Assembly: GCA_937120965.1 (NCBI GenBank)
Contig: CAKZKA010000157.1
Coordinates: forward strand, 1 to 63,700
Length of the DNA: 63,700 bases
DNA from: an uncultured Chloroflexota bacterium
Lineage (GTDB): Bacteria; Chloroflexota; Chloroflexia; Chloroflexales; Chloroflexaceae
Direction: 5' to 3'
The position numbers and the translations under genes are program-made. Shown here one piece after another: positions 24,903 through 35,487 of the stretch; positions within the stretch are counted from its first letter, which is position 1; every line of letters begins with the position of its first letter. The notes under the pieces are model-generated. The model did no database searches and was not told the origin of the DNA. It saw only the letters and a list, made by a program, of their open reading frames with translations.

Positions 24903-26150
24903 TCAGTTACTCTTGCTCAGCGTGGTGAGGAACTCAGCGTTCGTCTTCGTCTTGGCCATGCGGGTGAGCATCAACTCGGTGCCCTCATTTTCGCCGAGCA
25001 TACTCACCATGCGCCGCAACGTCCAGACCTGGCGCAGGGTTTCCGCGGGCAGCAGCAACTCTTCGCGGCGCGTGCTCGAGCGCTGGATATCCACGGCGGG
25101 GAAGATGCGCTTCTCGGCCAGCTTACGGTCGAGGTGCAGCTCCATATTGCCGGTGCCCTTAAACTCCTCGTAGATCACATCGTCCATTCGCGAACCGGTA
25201 TCCACCAGGCAGGTAGCGATAATCGTCAGCGAGCCGCCGCCCTCGATATTGCGCGCGGCGCCGAAGAAGCGTTTGGGCGGATAGAGGGCCACCGGGTCAA
25301 TCCCACCGGAGAGGGTGCGGCCACTGGGAGGCATATCGAGGTTATAGGCCCGGGCAAGGCGGGTGATCGAGTCCATCAGGATCACCACATCCTGACCGCC
25401 CTCCACCAGGCGCTTGGCCCGCTCCAGGGTCATCTCCGAGACCTTAGTATGGTCCTCCACCGGCTCATCGAAGGTCGAGGCAATCACATCCCCCTTCACC
25501 GAGCGGCGCATATCGGTGACCTCTTCGGGGCGCTCACCGATAAGCAGGACCATCAACTGGATTTCGGGGTGATTGGTGGAGATGCCATTCGCAATCGCCT
25601 TGAGCAGCATCGTCTTGCCGGCCTTGGGCGGCGAAACGATCAACCCGCGCTGCCCACGCCCGATCGGGGCGATCAGATCGACCAGGCGCGTATGGAGCAG
25701 GTTGGGTTCGGTCTCCAGCTTGATCTGCTGGTTTGGGAAGATCGGCGTCAACTGGTCGAACGACGGGCGCTTACGGGCCGTTTCGGGATCGAGGCCATTG
25801 ATCAACTCAACCCGCAGGAGCGAATGGAAGCGCTCACTCTCCTTCGGCGGGCGGATCTGCCCCCACACCCGGTCGCCGGTACGCAGACCGAAACGGCGGA
25901 TCTGCGACTGCGACACATAGACATCCTCAGGGCCGGGCAACATCCGTTCACCGCGGAGAAACCCGAACCCATCGGCGACGATATCGAGAATCCCATCGCT
26001 GAAGACATTGCCCTGTTCTTCGGATTGCACCTGCAGCAGTTTAAAGATGAGGTCCTGCTTTTTCAGCCCGCTATAGCCAGAGATATCAAGTTTGCGAGCC
26101 ATCTCGCGCAGGTCGCTAAGAGTCTTCGACTCTAATTCGGCGACGTTCAC
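24903..26150 (-). CDS. rho: Transcription termination factor Rho
   Basis: A 415-residue hexameric RNA helicase. It has the N-terminal Rho helical domain ([25 protein letters not shown] split as the SAP-like helices, residues 10-40), the cold-shock RNA-binding fold with DGFGFLRG (about 60-67), Walker A PPKAGKT, Walker [17 protein letters not shown], the Q-loop and the secondary RNA-binding R-loop. The insertion domain of high-GC actinobacteria is absent. Start is a GTG at 26150 with AAGGAG eight bases upstream. The leader of about 370 bases may allow Rho to control its own transcript, as known in other bacteria. Confidence 0.97.
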   Translation of the reverse strand: MNVAELESKTLSDLREMARKLDISGYSGLKKQDLIFKLLQVQSEEQGNVFSDGILDIVADGFGFLRGERMLPGPEDVYVSQSQIRRFGLRTGDRVWGQIRPPKESERFHSLLRVELINGLDPETARKRPSFDQLTPIFPNQQIKLETEPNLLHTRLVDLIAPIGRGQRGLIVSPPKAGKTMLLKAIANGISTNHPEIQLMVLLIGERPEEVTDMRRSVKGDVIASTFDEPVEDHTKVSEMTLERAKRLVEGGQDVVILMDSITRLARAYNLDMPPSGRTLSGGIDPVALYPPKRFFGAARNIEGGGSLTIIATCLVDTGSRMDDVIYEEFKGTGNMELHLDRKLAEKRIFPAVDIQRSSTRREELLLPAETLRQVWTLRRMVSMLGENEGTELMLTRMAKTKTNAEFLTTLSKSN

Positions 26151-26529
26151 CGCAGTGCTCCTTAAGAATTGGTCAGATGCAAGATACGAGTGAGCTACGA
26201 GGTAACTTGCGCGAACGCCAGGGCAGGCCAGGGCGCAACGAAATCACCTGCCGTGGTGAGCGTATCACGCTGCTGAATGCGCGCAATGGCGCGTGCGCTA
26301 TTCCGATGCGCTACACCGGGGCCACACGGACCCGCAATGCGACGAGGAAGTTACACCGGCGAAGGTCCCTAGTCGGTCACGTATCCACAGCGCGCGCAAT
26401 GGCGATGTGTCTTCGGCGGAGACCGGACTATGGAAAAACCATGCGGGGAGCGACGGACGATCGACCAGACTGTGTCGCCGGCGCATCCTGGAGAGGATAT
26501 TCGTGTTTACGATCCGAAAATCTGACGCC
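26151..26529 (-). promoter_or_regulatory. Long untranslated leader of rho
   Basis: The transcript from the promoter at 26530-26558 would have about 373 untranslated bases. The region is not protein-coding by pattern: a 119-residue frame on the other strand is Arg-rich and matches nothing. It holds two copies of GCGCGCAATGGCG, which may form alternative structures. A leader of this length fits autogenous Rho attenuation, which is inference. Confidence 0.45.
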
Positions 26530-26558
26530 AGTATAGCATAAATGTCAAGCTATGGCAA
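26530..26558 (-). promoter_or_regulatory. Promoter of rho
   Basis: TTGCCA (26558-26553) and TATACT (26535-26530) are separated by 17 bases on the minus strand. A TTGACA inside the spacer is too close to the -10 to be the -35 element. Confidence 0.65.
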
Positions 26559-26599
26559 TAATGCTGCCACCTGTATGTAAAGGTGCGGAAGGGCCTCCC

Positions 26600-27125
26600 G
26601 GACTCACCAGCGGGGAGGCGAGAACGCCGGGTCTCCCCGTGACCCCAGCCGCTGGTAGGGGCGCCAGGCGCCCCGATGGGCAGGAGGGTGGGGGGAAACT
26701 CGGTTTCCCCATATCCCAACCGCTGGTGGGCACGGCTGGCGCCCCTACAGGCAGGGGCCTGGGGAACCCCGGGTTCCCCGTATGTTCACCTCAGCCGTCC
26801 ATGCGGCTGCGCCGCACAACGCCAGAATGAAAATATTATTGTTCTTGGGAGGGCGTAGCCCTCCCAAACCCTCCCGGTGGGGAGGGCTTGCCGCCCCCCA
26901 CGGGCAGGGGTGCGGTTCGACAGGCTCACCGCAGGTGGGGAAACCCGGTTTCCCCATATTCACCTCAGCCGTCCATGCGGCTGCGCCGCACAACGCCGGA
27001 ATGAAAATATTAATGAAAATATTATTGTTCTTGAGAGGGCGTAGCCCTCCCAAACCCTCCCGGTGGGGAGGGCTTGCCGCCCCCCACGGGCAGGGGGATG
27101 GGGAAACCGGGTTTCTCCATATTCA
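26600..27125. repeat. R3 repeat array including two direct copies of about 170 bp
   Basis: After two short R3 units (palindromes near 26694 and 26760), two long units follow head to tail at about 26786-26961 and 26962-27125. Each has CAGCCGTCCATGCGGCTGCG, CGCACAACGCC, an AATGAAAATATT block (duplicated in the second copy), GGGCGTAGCCCTCCC, GGTGGGGAGGGCTTGCCGCC and a closing palindrome. The array ends at the apt stop codon. Confidence 0.85.
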
Positions 27126-27127
27126 CA

Positions 27128-27649
27128 TCAGAACTGAATAAGCGAAAACACCGGATAGGGGGCCAGCTTCTCGCGCCCGCCGAGGAAGGTCAGTTCAATC
27201 ACAAAGGCCAGTTCGGTTACGCTCCCACCGGCGCGTTCGACGAGCTGAGTGGCGGCGCGGATGGTGCCGCCAGTGGCGAGCAAATCATCAATCAGCAGCA
27301 CGCGCATCCCTGGCTCCAGGGCGTCACGGTGGATCTCCAGCTTACTGGTGCCGTACTCGAGTTCGTATTCGATCTGATACGTCTCGGCGGGCAGCTTGCC
27401 CGGCTTGCGGATCGGCACCAGCCCCACGCCGAGTTGCAGGGCGATCGGCGCGCTGAAGATGAAGCCGCGTGACTCCACCCCGGCCACGGCATCAATGCCC
27501 GCGTTCTGGTACCGCTCGACCATAGCGCCGATCACCTGCTGAAAAGCCGGGCCGTTGCCGATCAACGTCGTGATGTCTTTGAATTGAATGCCCGGCTGCG
27601 GAAAATCGGGGATGTTGCGGATCAGGCTGGACAGGTCAGTGATGGTCAT
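27128..27649 (-). CDS. apt: Adenine phosphoribosyltransferase
   Basis: A 173-residue type I phosphoribosyltransferase that makes AMP from adenine and PRPP. Family marks are PDFPQPGIQFKDIT at the N-terminus, GVESRGFIF for base recognition, and the PRPP loop VLLIDDLLATGGT. Length is normal. The ATG at 27649 follows GGAGGAGCC. A perfect -10 TATAAT (27733-27728, minus strand) lies about 80 bases upstream but no clear -35 is seen. Adenosine deaminase elsewhere in the window serves the same purine salvage. Confidence 0.96.
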   Translation of the reverse strand: MTITDLSSLIRNIPDFPQPGIQFKDITTLIGNGPAFQQVIGAMVERYQNAGIDAVAGVESRGFIFSAPIALQLGVGLVPIRKPGKLPAETYQIEYELEYGTSKLEIHRDALEPGMRVLLIDDLLATGGTIRAATQLVERAGGSVTELAFVIELTFLGGREKLAPYPVFSLIQF

Positions 27650-27829
27650 GGCTCCTCCGGAGGTGCACAGGGGTTCAAGGGTTCCCTGGACCAGCTAGCG
27701 AAGGCTCGAAGATACGAGGCCACTGCTATTATACAATCTCCAGGGCCGATCGCCGTAACAGGCGCGGGCCAAATTGCCGCGCCTGAACGGTTCCCTCGCC
27801 GATGCGCCCTCCGTACCGGGGGATGGGCG

Positions 27830-28042
27830 TTACTCCTTATCATCCTCAATCAGCACCAGGCCATACACCTTACCGGCATACACCGTGCTGCTCACCAGGG
27901 GGTGCGGGCGCTCGCCGGGCTGCACGCGACGGTAGATGTAGCGCGGCCCGCCTGTGTGCTCGACGCAGAGGTACTCTCCGTGGACCTGGAAGGTGGCCGC
28001 CTCGGTGCTGTCGGCCAGGTCATCGTCGAAGGTGTTGCTCAT
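27830..28042 (-). CDS. Small acidic protein of unknown function
   Basis: A 70-residue protein, MSNTFDDDLADSTEAATFQV and onward, with a run of short strands (GEYLCVEHTGG, RYIYRRVQPGE, KVYGLVLIEDD) suggesting a small beta-barrel. It has an AAGGA ribosome-binding site eight bases before the ATG at 28042 and normal high-GC codon use, which support a real gene. It lies downstream of nifK on the same strand, separated by an R3 island, and upstream of apt. No family recognised. Confidence 0.6.
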   Translation of the reverse strand: MSNTFDDDLADSTEAATFQVHGEYLCVEHTGGPRYIYRRVQPGERPHPLVSSTVYAGKVYGLVLIEDDKE

Positions 28043-28059
28043 GGGCTTTATCCTTCCCT

Positions 28060-28285
28060 GAGGTGAACATACGGGGAAACCGGGTTTCCCCACCTGCGGT
28101 GAGCCTGTCGAACCGCACCCCTGCCTGAGGGGGCGCCAGCCGCTCCCACCAGCGGTTGGGGGACAGGGAACCCGGGTTTCCCCATTCCCCCTCCCTGAGG
28201 GGAGAGTTTGGGAGGGCGCAGCCCTCCCAAGAAAAACCCATGGTTGGGGGACGGGGAACCCGGGGTTCCCCGCGTCCCTGCTCGT
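28060..28285. repeat. R3 repeat island downstream of nifK
   Basis: Three palindromes of the GGGGAAACC-N-GGTTTCCCC type (about 28074, 28164 and 28250) with GGGAGGGCGCAGCCCTCCC and CTCACCGCAGG-related parts. It separates the nif operon from the small gene at 27830. Confidence 0.75.
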
Positions 28286-28310
28286 GCCTGAAGCGGGCAC
28301 AGGCGCACCG

Positions 28311-29732
28311 TCACACCACGACCTTGCCGTTGCGGAGGGGGATCGGCACCTGACTGGGGCCTTCCACCCCGCGTTCGAGCAGCGTGTTGCTGACGATGGC
28401 GCTGGCCCGGCGCTCGAAGACCTGGTTGGTGATCTCGTCCACCAGCGCGATGCTGCCGTTGTAGCCGACAATGGCGCGGCGGTGGTAGCCAAAGCGATCC
28501 TCGACCGGGAAGCCCACCCGCACCAGCGGGATGTTCTCCGCATCGGCGATGAACTTGCCCTTCGAGTGGCCGATGAGCAGATCCACCGGGTGGGCCTTGA
28601 TCCGCTTGTGGAGTTCGTGCAGGTCGCCTTTGAGGATGATCTCGCTCTCCACCCCCAGCTCGCCGGTCAATTCAAGCATGCGCTCGGCCCAGGGCGCGGT
28701 GTCGGCGGCGGTCAGGATGTAGGCGGGCGTCATACCCATCTCGGCCACCAGGCCGACCAGGCCCTCCAGCAGATCCGGGTCGCCGTAGAGGGCTACCCGC
28801 AGGCCGGTGGTGTACATATGCGTATCCACCAGGGCGTCGAGGAGCCGGGCGCGCTCCACCTGCAAGGCTTCGGGAATGGTGTGGTCGGTGATCTCCACCA
28901 GCGTGTCAATGAAGGCGTCGGTGTTGACCAGGCCGATGGGCATGGTCAGCACGTGGGCTGGAACGTTGTAGCGGCGCTCGTAGATGCGGGCCGCCTCGCC
29001 GCCAACGTAGCGTTGCAGCGCGATGGTCGCCAGGGATTTGGAAGAGCTGCGCAGCTCCTCGATCGTGGTGCCGCCGCGGGGGAATGGTGGACGCGGCTCG
29101 TAGTAGCCCCCGTCGAGGGTTTCGGAGTAGTCGGTGAGCCAGAGGCCGTGCAGCCCCATCTCGCGCAGCATGTGCTTCAGTTCGCGGATGTCGCCCGGGT
29201 TGACCCAGCCAGGGATCATGTTGATCTTGCCGTTGGTCTCACCCTTCTTCTTGCGCCGGTCGGGCAGATTGGCGGCGATCTCTTTGAGGAAGTTGTCGAA
29301 GCCAGTGGTGTGGTTGCCGATGTACGAGGGCGTTTTCACCGAGAGAATGGGCACGGTCACCTCGGGATGACGCTCGACGAACTCGTCAATAATCCCCGGC
29401 ACGTCGTCACCGATGGTTTCGGAGAGGCAGGTCGAGCACACGACAATCATCGTCGGATGGAAACGCTCCCAGACGTTCTTGAGCGCCGCCAGCAGGTTGC
29501 TCTTGCCGCCGTAGACGGTCGTCTTTTCGGTGAGCGAGGTGGTGGCCACCTCGACCGGCTCGCGGAAATGGCGCGACATCTGGTGGCGCGGGTAGGTGGC
29601 GCAGCCCTGCGACCCGTGGTTGATGGTGATGGCCCCATGGACGCCGTAGTTGGCAAGCATGGTCCCGATGGGGGCGCAGGAGCGGGTCGGGTTAATGGCG
29701 ACTGCGCGGTCCTGAACAGTTATGCAGCTCAT
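28311..29732 (-). CDS. nifK: Nitrogenase beta subunit (NifK-type)
   Basis: A 473-residue protein. The three P-cluster cysteines are present: Cys19 (TRSCAPIG), Cys44 (NHGSQGCATY) and Cys102 (STCLSETIGDD). TTSLTEKTTVYGG and SVKTPSYIGNHTTGFDN match the NifK/VnfK/AnfK core. It lacks the roughly 50-residue N-terminal extension of the classical Azotobacter-type NifK, so in length it is closer to the alternative or deeply branching forms. With NifD it would form the alpha2-beta2 dinitrogenase. Its start overlaps the nifD stop (ATGA). Confidence 0.93.
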   Translation of the reverse strand: MSCITVQDRAVAINPTRSCAPIGTMLANYGVHGAITINHGSQGCATYPRHQMSRHFREPVEVATTSLTEKTTVYGGKSNLLAALKNVWERFHPTMIVVCSTCLSETIGDDVPGIIDEFVERHPEVTVPILSVKTPSYIGNHTTGFDNFLKEIAANLPDRRKKKGETNGKINMIPGWVNPGDIRELKHMLREMGLHGLWLTDYSETLDGGYYEPRPPFPRGGTTIEELRSSSKSLATIALQRYVGGEAARIYERRYNVPAHVLTMPIGLVNTDAFIDTLVEITDHTIPEALQVERARLLDALVDTHMYTTGLRVALYGDPDLLEGLVGLVAEMGMTPAYILTAADTAPWAERMLELTGELGVESEIILKGDLHELHKRIKAHPVDLLIGHSKGKFIADAENIPLVRVGFPVEDRFGYHRRAIVGYNGSIALVDEITNQVFERRASAIVSNTLLERGVEGPSQVPIPLRNGKVVV

Positions 29733-31156
29733 ACAACCTCCTCGAAGCCATGCGGCGAGTGGTGCTCAGGGGGCGCGGGGCGGGCGCGCTGGCGCAGGGT
29801 TTGCCAGATCGGGGCGTGCAGGGCCTTGTCAATGTCGCGGGCGAAGTTGACCATGCCAACGAAGCCGGCATACGGCCCGGTGTCGTAGGTGTGCCCGTTG
29901 ACGAAGGGTACGCCCAGTTTGTAGGCCAGGTAGCGCTCCTTGTTGCCGGAGATGAACAGGTCGGGCCGACGCTCGTGGAGGATCTCCTCGATCTCTGGCA
30001 CGTTGGGGTTGTCCACCACCAGGGCGCCTTCCTTGAGCTGGCGGAAGATCTTCTGGTAGTCGTCGTCGTGGCCGAAGGTGGTGGCCGCGGTCATCGTTTC
30101 CATACCCAGCTCGCGCAGCAGTTCGATCCAGTGCCAGGCGCGCGGCCCGCCCTGGTAGATGAACACCGTCTTGCCACTCAGGCGCTGACGGTAGTACTCG
30201 ATCCTGGGCTGAATGGCAGCCACCTCGCGGGCAATCACCTCCTCGGCCTCGGCTTCCAGCCCGAAGAAGGCCGCCGTATCGCGCAGCGCCTGTGACATGT
30301 GCTTGATGCCCCACAGGGTGACATCAATGTATGGCGTGCCGTACTTGTCGCGCATCATTTCGGCGATGTAGGTCGCCGAGCGTTGACAGTGGACGACGTT
30401 GAGCGCGGCTTTGTGCATGATCTTCAGGTCTTCCACCGAGACGTTGCCGGTGAAGCGGGTGAGGATCTTGATGCCAAGGGCCTCGAAGAGGTACTCGAAG
30501 GTGCGCAGGTCGTTCTTGATGTTGTAGTCGCCGATGATATTGATTGACCGGCTGAAGTCGCCCTCCGGCTCGACTGAGCCAACGAGATGGCGAAAGATCG
30601 TCTCGTTGCCGACGTGGTGGCCCATAGACTGGCTGACGCCGCGGAAGCCCTCGCACTCGAAGAAGACCACAGGCTTACCGATCAGTTCCTCGGCCTGCTT
30701 GGCCACGTCGCGCCCGTCATCGCCGATCAGCGCCGTCGAGCAGGTGTTGTAGATGAAGACCCCCCTGGCCTCGGGGAACTCCCGGTTGGCCTCGATGATG
30801 CACTGGAGCAGCTTCTTTTCCCCGCCGAAGACGATGTTCGTCTCATTCATATCCGAGACGAAGGTGTACTTCATGTGGAAGTCACTGTCGGCCAGGTGCG
30901 GCCGGTAGCCCCACGAGAAGAAGGCGCAGCCGATCGGCCCGTGAGTGAGCTGAATGACGTCCTTCACCGGGCCGCCGACCACACCGCGGCAGCCGGCGTA
31001 GGTGCAGCCGCGCTCAGTCATATCGCCGGGTGTCGTGGCCGTGTTGCTGGCGACAAAACACCCCGAGCCGTCACCGCGCTGGCACCCGCCGTCCGGCCCT
31101 TTCAGGGCGATATGGATGGCGCGTTCGGGAAGGGTCTCATTGCACTTGAACTTCAT
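29729..31156 (-). CDS. nifD: Nitrogenase alpha subunit (NifD-type, deep or alternative lineage)
   Basis: A 475-residue protein with all key residues: P-cluster Cys51, Cys77, Cys139; cofactor ligands Cys257 (VVHCQRS) and His422 (NGHTYDTGPY); and equivalents of Azotobacter Val70, Arg96, Gln191, His195, Arg359 and Lys426 at Val59, Arg85, Gln176, His180, Arg339 and Lys406. Several stretches, such as QGGPRAWHW, KYTFVSDMNE and VNGHTYDTGPYAGFVG, are nearer to VnfD/AnfD than to classical NifD, but no vnfG/anfG delta-subunit gene is present. A catalytic role in N2 reduction is plausible from the ligands; the cofactor metal cannot be told from sequence alone. Overlaps nifB and nifK by four bases each. 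Confidence 0.93.
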   Translation of the reverse strand: MKFKCNETLPERAIHIALKGPDGGCQRGDGSGCFVASNTATTPGDMTERGCTYAGCRGVVGGPVKDVIQLTHGPIGCAFFSWGYRPHLADSDFHMKYTFVSDMNETNIVFGGEKKLLQCIIEANREFPEARGVFIYNTCSTALIGDDGRDVAKQAEELIGKPVVFFECEGFRGVSQSMGHHVGNETIFRHLVGSVEPEGDFSRSINIIGDYNIKNDLRTFEYLFEALGIKILTRFTGNVSVEDLKIMHKAALNVVHCQRSATYIAEMMRDKYGTPYIDVTLWGIKHMSQALRDTAAFFGLEAEAEEVIAREVAAIQPRIEYYRQRLSGKTVFIYQGGPRAWHWIELLRELGMETMTAATTFGHDDDYQKIFRQLKEGALVVDNPNVPEIEEILHERRPDLFISGNKERYLAYKLGVPFVNGHTYDTGPYAGFVGMVNFARDIDKALHAPIWQTLRQRARPAPPEHHSPHGFEEVV

Positions 31157-32064
31157 ACGGCGTCTCCTTTGTGAGCCAGGAACCTGGGAATGCAGACGCG
31201 TTCGCCCGTGCCGCAGCCCTCCTCGCCCGGAACGCCAATGGCGTCGGCCCGACAGCGGGTACAGTTGCGGAACTGATCGATGATCGGCGCACAGGCGTTA
31301 CGGATCTGGTTGACCTGCTCGAGGGTTGGTTCGGGCAGATGGGCGAATTTCGCCAGGGGAAGCATAGGGATGATGTTCATGATGTAGGCGCCGTTGTCTT
31401 TGACTGCCCGGGCAATGGCGGGCATGTGCTGGTCATTGACCCCCGGGATCAGTACCGAGTTGACCTTCACCACCATGCCCCGCCATGCCGCCTCGCGCAG
31501 CCCGGCCATCTGCTGCTGGTGCAGCACCTCGAAGGCCGCGCGGCCACGGTAGGTTTTGCCCTTGTAACGCACATACTCGTAGATCTGCTCCCCGATCGCC
31601 GGATCAACGGCATTGATGGTGATAGTCAGGGTCGTGATCCCGGCGCGCTCGATGGCGTCGATGCGATCGGGCAGCAGCAGGCCGTTGGTCGAGAGGCAGC
31701 GAATGAGCTGCGGAAACTCGTCGCGGGCGCGCTCGAAGGTGGTGAGCGTGGCGTCATTGGCCAGGGCGTCGCCGGGGCCGGCCACGCCGAGCACCTTCAG
31801 GCGCGCGTCCCTGGCGATCGCTGCGCGCACGGTCGCCAGGGCTTCATCGGGCGAAACCACGCGCATGGTGACGCCAGGACGATTTTCGTTCGGACAGGCG
31901 TACTTGCGGATGCAGTAGTTGCACTTGATGTTGCAACGCGGCGCCACCGGCACGTGGATGCGCCCGAAGCGAAAGTGGGCCGCGCGACTGTAGCAGGGGT
32001 GCGTGCTGAGATCGACTCGAGGGATGCAACTGCCGGCGCAGCCTGTGGTGGGCTGAGCATCCAT
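31153..32064 (-). CDS. nifB: NifB, radical-SAM domain only
   Basis: A 303-residue radical SAM enzyme that makes the NifB-co precursor (8Fe-9S-C) of the nitrogenase cofactor. The SAM cluster motif is Cys44-x3-Cys48-x2-Cys51; other cluster ligands are in HPCYS (His22, Cys24), Cys57 and the C-terminal pair CTRC (268, 271) before RADAIGVPGE. The NifX-like C-terminal domain of longer NifB proteins is absent, as in archaeal and many deep-branching forms. Placement between nifH and nifD, with four-base overlap to nifD, couples cofactor synthesis to the structural genes. Confidence 0.94.
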   Translation of the reverse strand: MDAQPTTGCAGSCIPRVDLSTHPCYSRAAHFRFGRIHVPVAPRCNIKCNYCIRKYACPNENRPGVTMRVVSPDEALATVRAAIARDARLKVLGVAGPGDALANDATLTTFERARDEFPQLIRCLSTNGLLLPDRIDAIERAGITTLTITINAVDPAIGEQIYEYVRYKGKTYRGRAAFEVLHQQQMAGLREAAWRGMVVKVNSVLIPGVNDQHMPAIARAVKDNGAYIMNIIPMLPLAKFAHLPEPTLEQVNQIRNACAPIIDQFRNCTRCRADAIGVPGEEGCGTGERVCIPRFLAHKGDAV

Positions 32065-32091
32065 AAGACCTCACTTGGATTTTAGATTTTG

Positions 32092-32168
32092 GATTTTAGA
32101 TTTTAGATTGCAGATCCCGGGTTGATTGTGATCTGCAATCGACAACCTGCAATCTAAAATCTAAAATC
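32092..32168 (-). promoter_or_regulatory. Large stem-loop with an alternative inner hairpin between nifH and nifB
   Basis: A perfect 22-bp inverted repeat (32092-32113 with 32147-32168) built of GATTTTA-type units can form one long hairpin. The right end of the left arm plus three bases (GATTGCAGATC, 32106-32116) also pairs with GATCTGCAATC (32130-32140), so the two structures exclude each other. It is AT-rich, unlike its surroundings, and resembles the AT-rich end of R1. It could protect the nifH message or limit read-through into nifBDK. Confidence 0.65.
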
Positions 32169-32180
32169 TGCAATCTACCA

Positions 32181-33848
<1,668 letters not shown>

Positions 33849-35408
33849 ATGCGGTTCCCACGTTCGAGCGGCATTCTGCTGCATCCCACCTCGCTGCCCG
33901 GTCCCTGGGGGATCGGCGACCTCGGCCCCTCGGCCTATGCGTTCGTTGATTTTCTGGCCGCCGCTGGCCAGAGTCTCTGGCAGATCCTGCCCCTGGGTCC
34001 CACCGGTTACGGCGACTCGCCCTACCAGTGCTTCTCGGCCTTCGCCGGCAATCCGTTGTTGGTCAGCCTCGATGCGCTCATCCAGCGCGGGTTGCTGAGC
34101 TACGACGAGGCGGCCTCCGCCGCTGCCGAGCGCCACCTCTCCCCCGATGTGGTGTACTACGGCGAAGTGCTGAACCTCAAGCTCCCACTGCTGCGCCGGG
34201 CCTTCGAGCGGGTGCTGGCCGGCGCCGCCCCCGATCTGGCCGGGGATTTTCGCGCCTTCCAGGCCGCCCAGGCCGGCTGGCTTGCCGATTATGCCCTCTT
34301 TATGGCCCTCAAGGACGCTCACGCCGGTCAGCCCTGGAACGCCTGGGAACCCCCGCTGCGCGACCGCCAGCCTGAGGCGCTGGCGCGCGCCCGCCAGGAG
34401 CACGCCGCGACGATCGCTTTCCAGGAGTTCCTCCAGTTCCTCTTCTTCCACCAGTGGAGCCACCTGAAAGCCTACGCCAATCAGCAGGGTATCGCCATCA
34501 TCGGCGACGCGCCGATCTTCGTCGCCTATGATAGCGCCGATGTCTGGGCTAACCGCGACCTGTTCTTCCTCGATGCCAGCGGCAATCCCACCGTGGTCGC
34601 CGGTGTGCCGCCCGACTACTTCAGCGCCACTGGCCAGCGCTGGGGTAATCCGCTCTACTGCTGGCGCGAGATGGCTCAGGACGGCTATCGCTGGTGGGTC
34701 GAGCGCATGCGGGCTGTCTTTGCCCAGGTGGATGTGCTGCGCCTGGATCACTTTCGCGGCTTTGCCGCCTACTGGGAGGTTCCTGCCGAGGAGGAGACGG
34801 CGATTAAGGGCCGCTGGGTCAGGGGTCCCGGCGCCGATCTCTTCACCCGGCTCGAGGCGGCGCTGGGGAGCCTGCCTATCATTGCCGAGGATCTCGGCCT
34901 GATCACCCCCGATGTGCATGCTCTGCGCGACCAGTTCGATTTCCCCGGGATGAAGGTGCTCCAGTTCGCCTTCGATACGCCTGAGAACCCCTACCTGCCC
35001 CACAACCACGTGCCCAACTGCGTGGTCTATACCGGCACCCACGATAACAATACCAGCGTGGGCTGGTTCCAGGGCCTCACGGAGGAAGAGCGCGAACGGG
35101 TGCGGGCCTACCTGGGCCGCGATGGCGCCGATATTGCCTGGGATCTCCTGCGCCTGGCGTTGATGTCGGTGGCCGATCTGGTGGTCATCCCCTTTCAGGA
35201 TGTGCTGCGCCTCGGCGCCGAGGCGCGCATGAATACGCCCGGCCTCCTCGGCCAGAACTGGGCCTGGCGCTTCCGCGCCGAGGCCCTCAACGACGGTCTC
35301 GCCGGCGGGCTGCGCTTCCTGACTGCCGTCTACGACCGCCTGCCCCCGGCGCTCAAACCGGCGAAGGAGCAGGAGGGGGAGTTGGAGTATCAGCCGGTGG
35401 ACGTGTAG
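33849..35408 (+). CDS. malQ: 4-alpha-glucanotransferase (GH77)
   Basis: A 519-residue GH77 amylomaltase that transfers maltodextrin chains in glycogen or maltose metabolism. The family start RSSGILLHPTSLPGPWGIGD, the nucleophile Asp in VDVLRLDHFRG, the acid Glu in PIIAEDLG, and the third carboxylate in YTGTHDNNT are all present. Length matches the Thermus/plant D-enzyme type. The ATG at 33849 has GAGGAG just upstream. The gene is alone. Confidence 0.97.
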   Translation: MRFPRSSGILLHPTSLPGPWGIGDLGPSAYAFVDFLAAAGQSLWQILPLGPTGYGDSPYQCFSAFAGNPLLVSLDALIQRGLLSYDEAASAAAERHLSPDVVYYGEVLNLKLPLLRRAFERVLAGAAPDLAGDFRAFQAAQAGWLADYALFMALKDAHAGQPWNAWEPPLRDRQPEALARARQEHAATIAFQEFLQFLFFHQWSHLKAYANQQGIAIIGDAPIFVAYDSADVWANRDLFFLDASGNPTVVAGVPPDYFSATGQRWGNPLYCWREMAQDGYRWWVERMRAVFAQVDVLRLDHFRGFAAYWEVPAEEETAIKGRWVRGPGADLFTRLEAALGSLPIIAEDLGLITPDVHALRDQFDFPGMKVLQFAFDTPENPYLPHNHVPNCVVYTGTHDNNTSVGWFQGLTEEERERVRAYLGRDGADIAWDLLRLALMSVADLVVIPFQDVLRLGAEARMNTPGLLGQNWAWRFRAEALNDGLAGGLRFLTAVYDRLPPALKPAKEQEGELEYQPVDV

Positions 35409-35487
35409 AGGGGTGGAGGGCCTGAGGGGGCAGGATAGATGCCTGCCCAAACCCTCCCCTCGGGAAGCGGTTGGAGGCGCCCGCTCC

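Noticed and set aside
26177-26536. Possible 119-codon gene upstream of rho
   Set aside because: Arg-rich, no ribosome-binding site, opposite to the long rho leader; more likely non-coding.
28284-29888. Plus-strand frame of 534 codons opposite nifK and the end of nifD
   Set aside because: Runs through repeat sequence into the complement of nifK; composition is that of a shadow frame.
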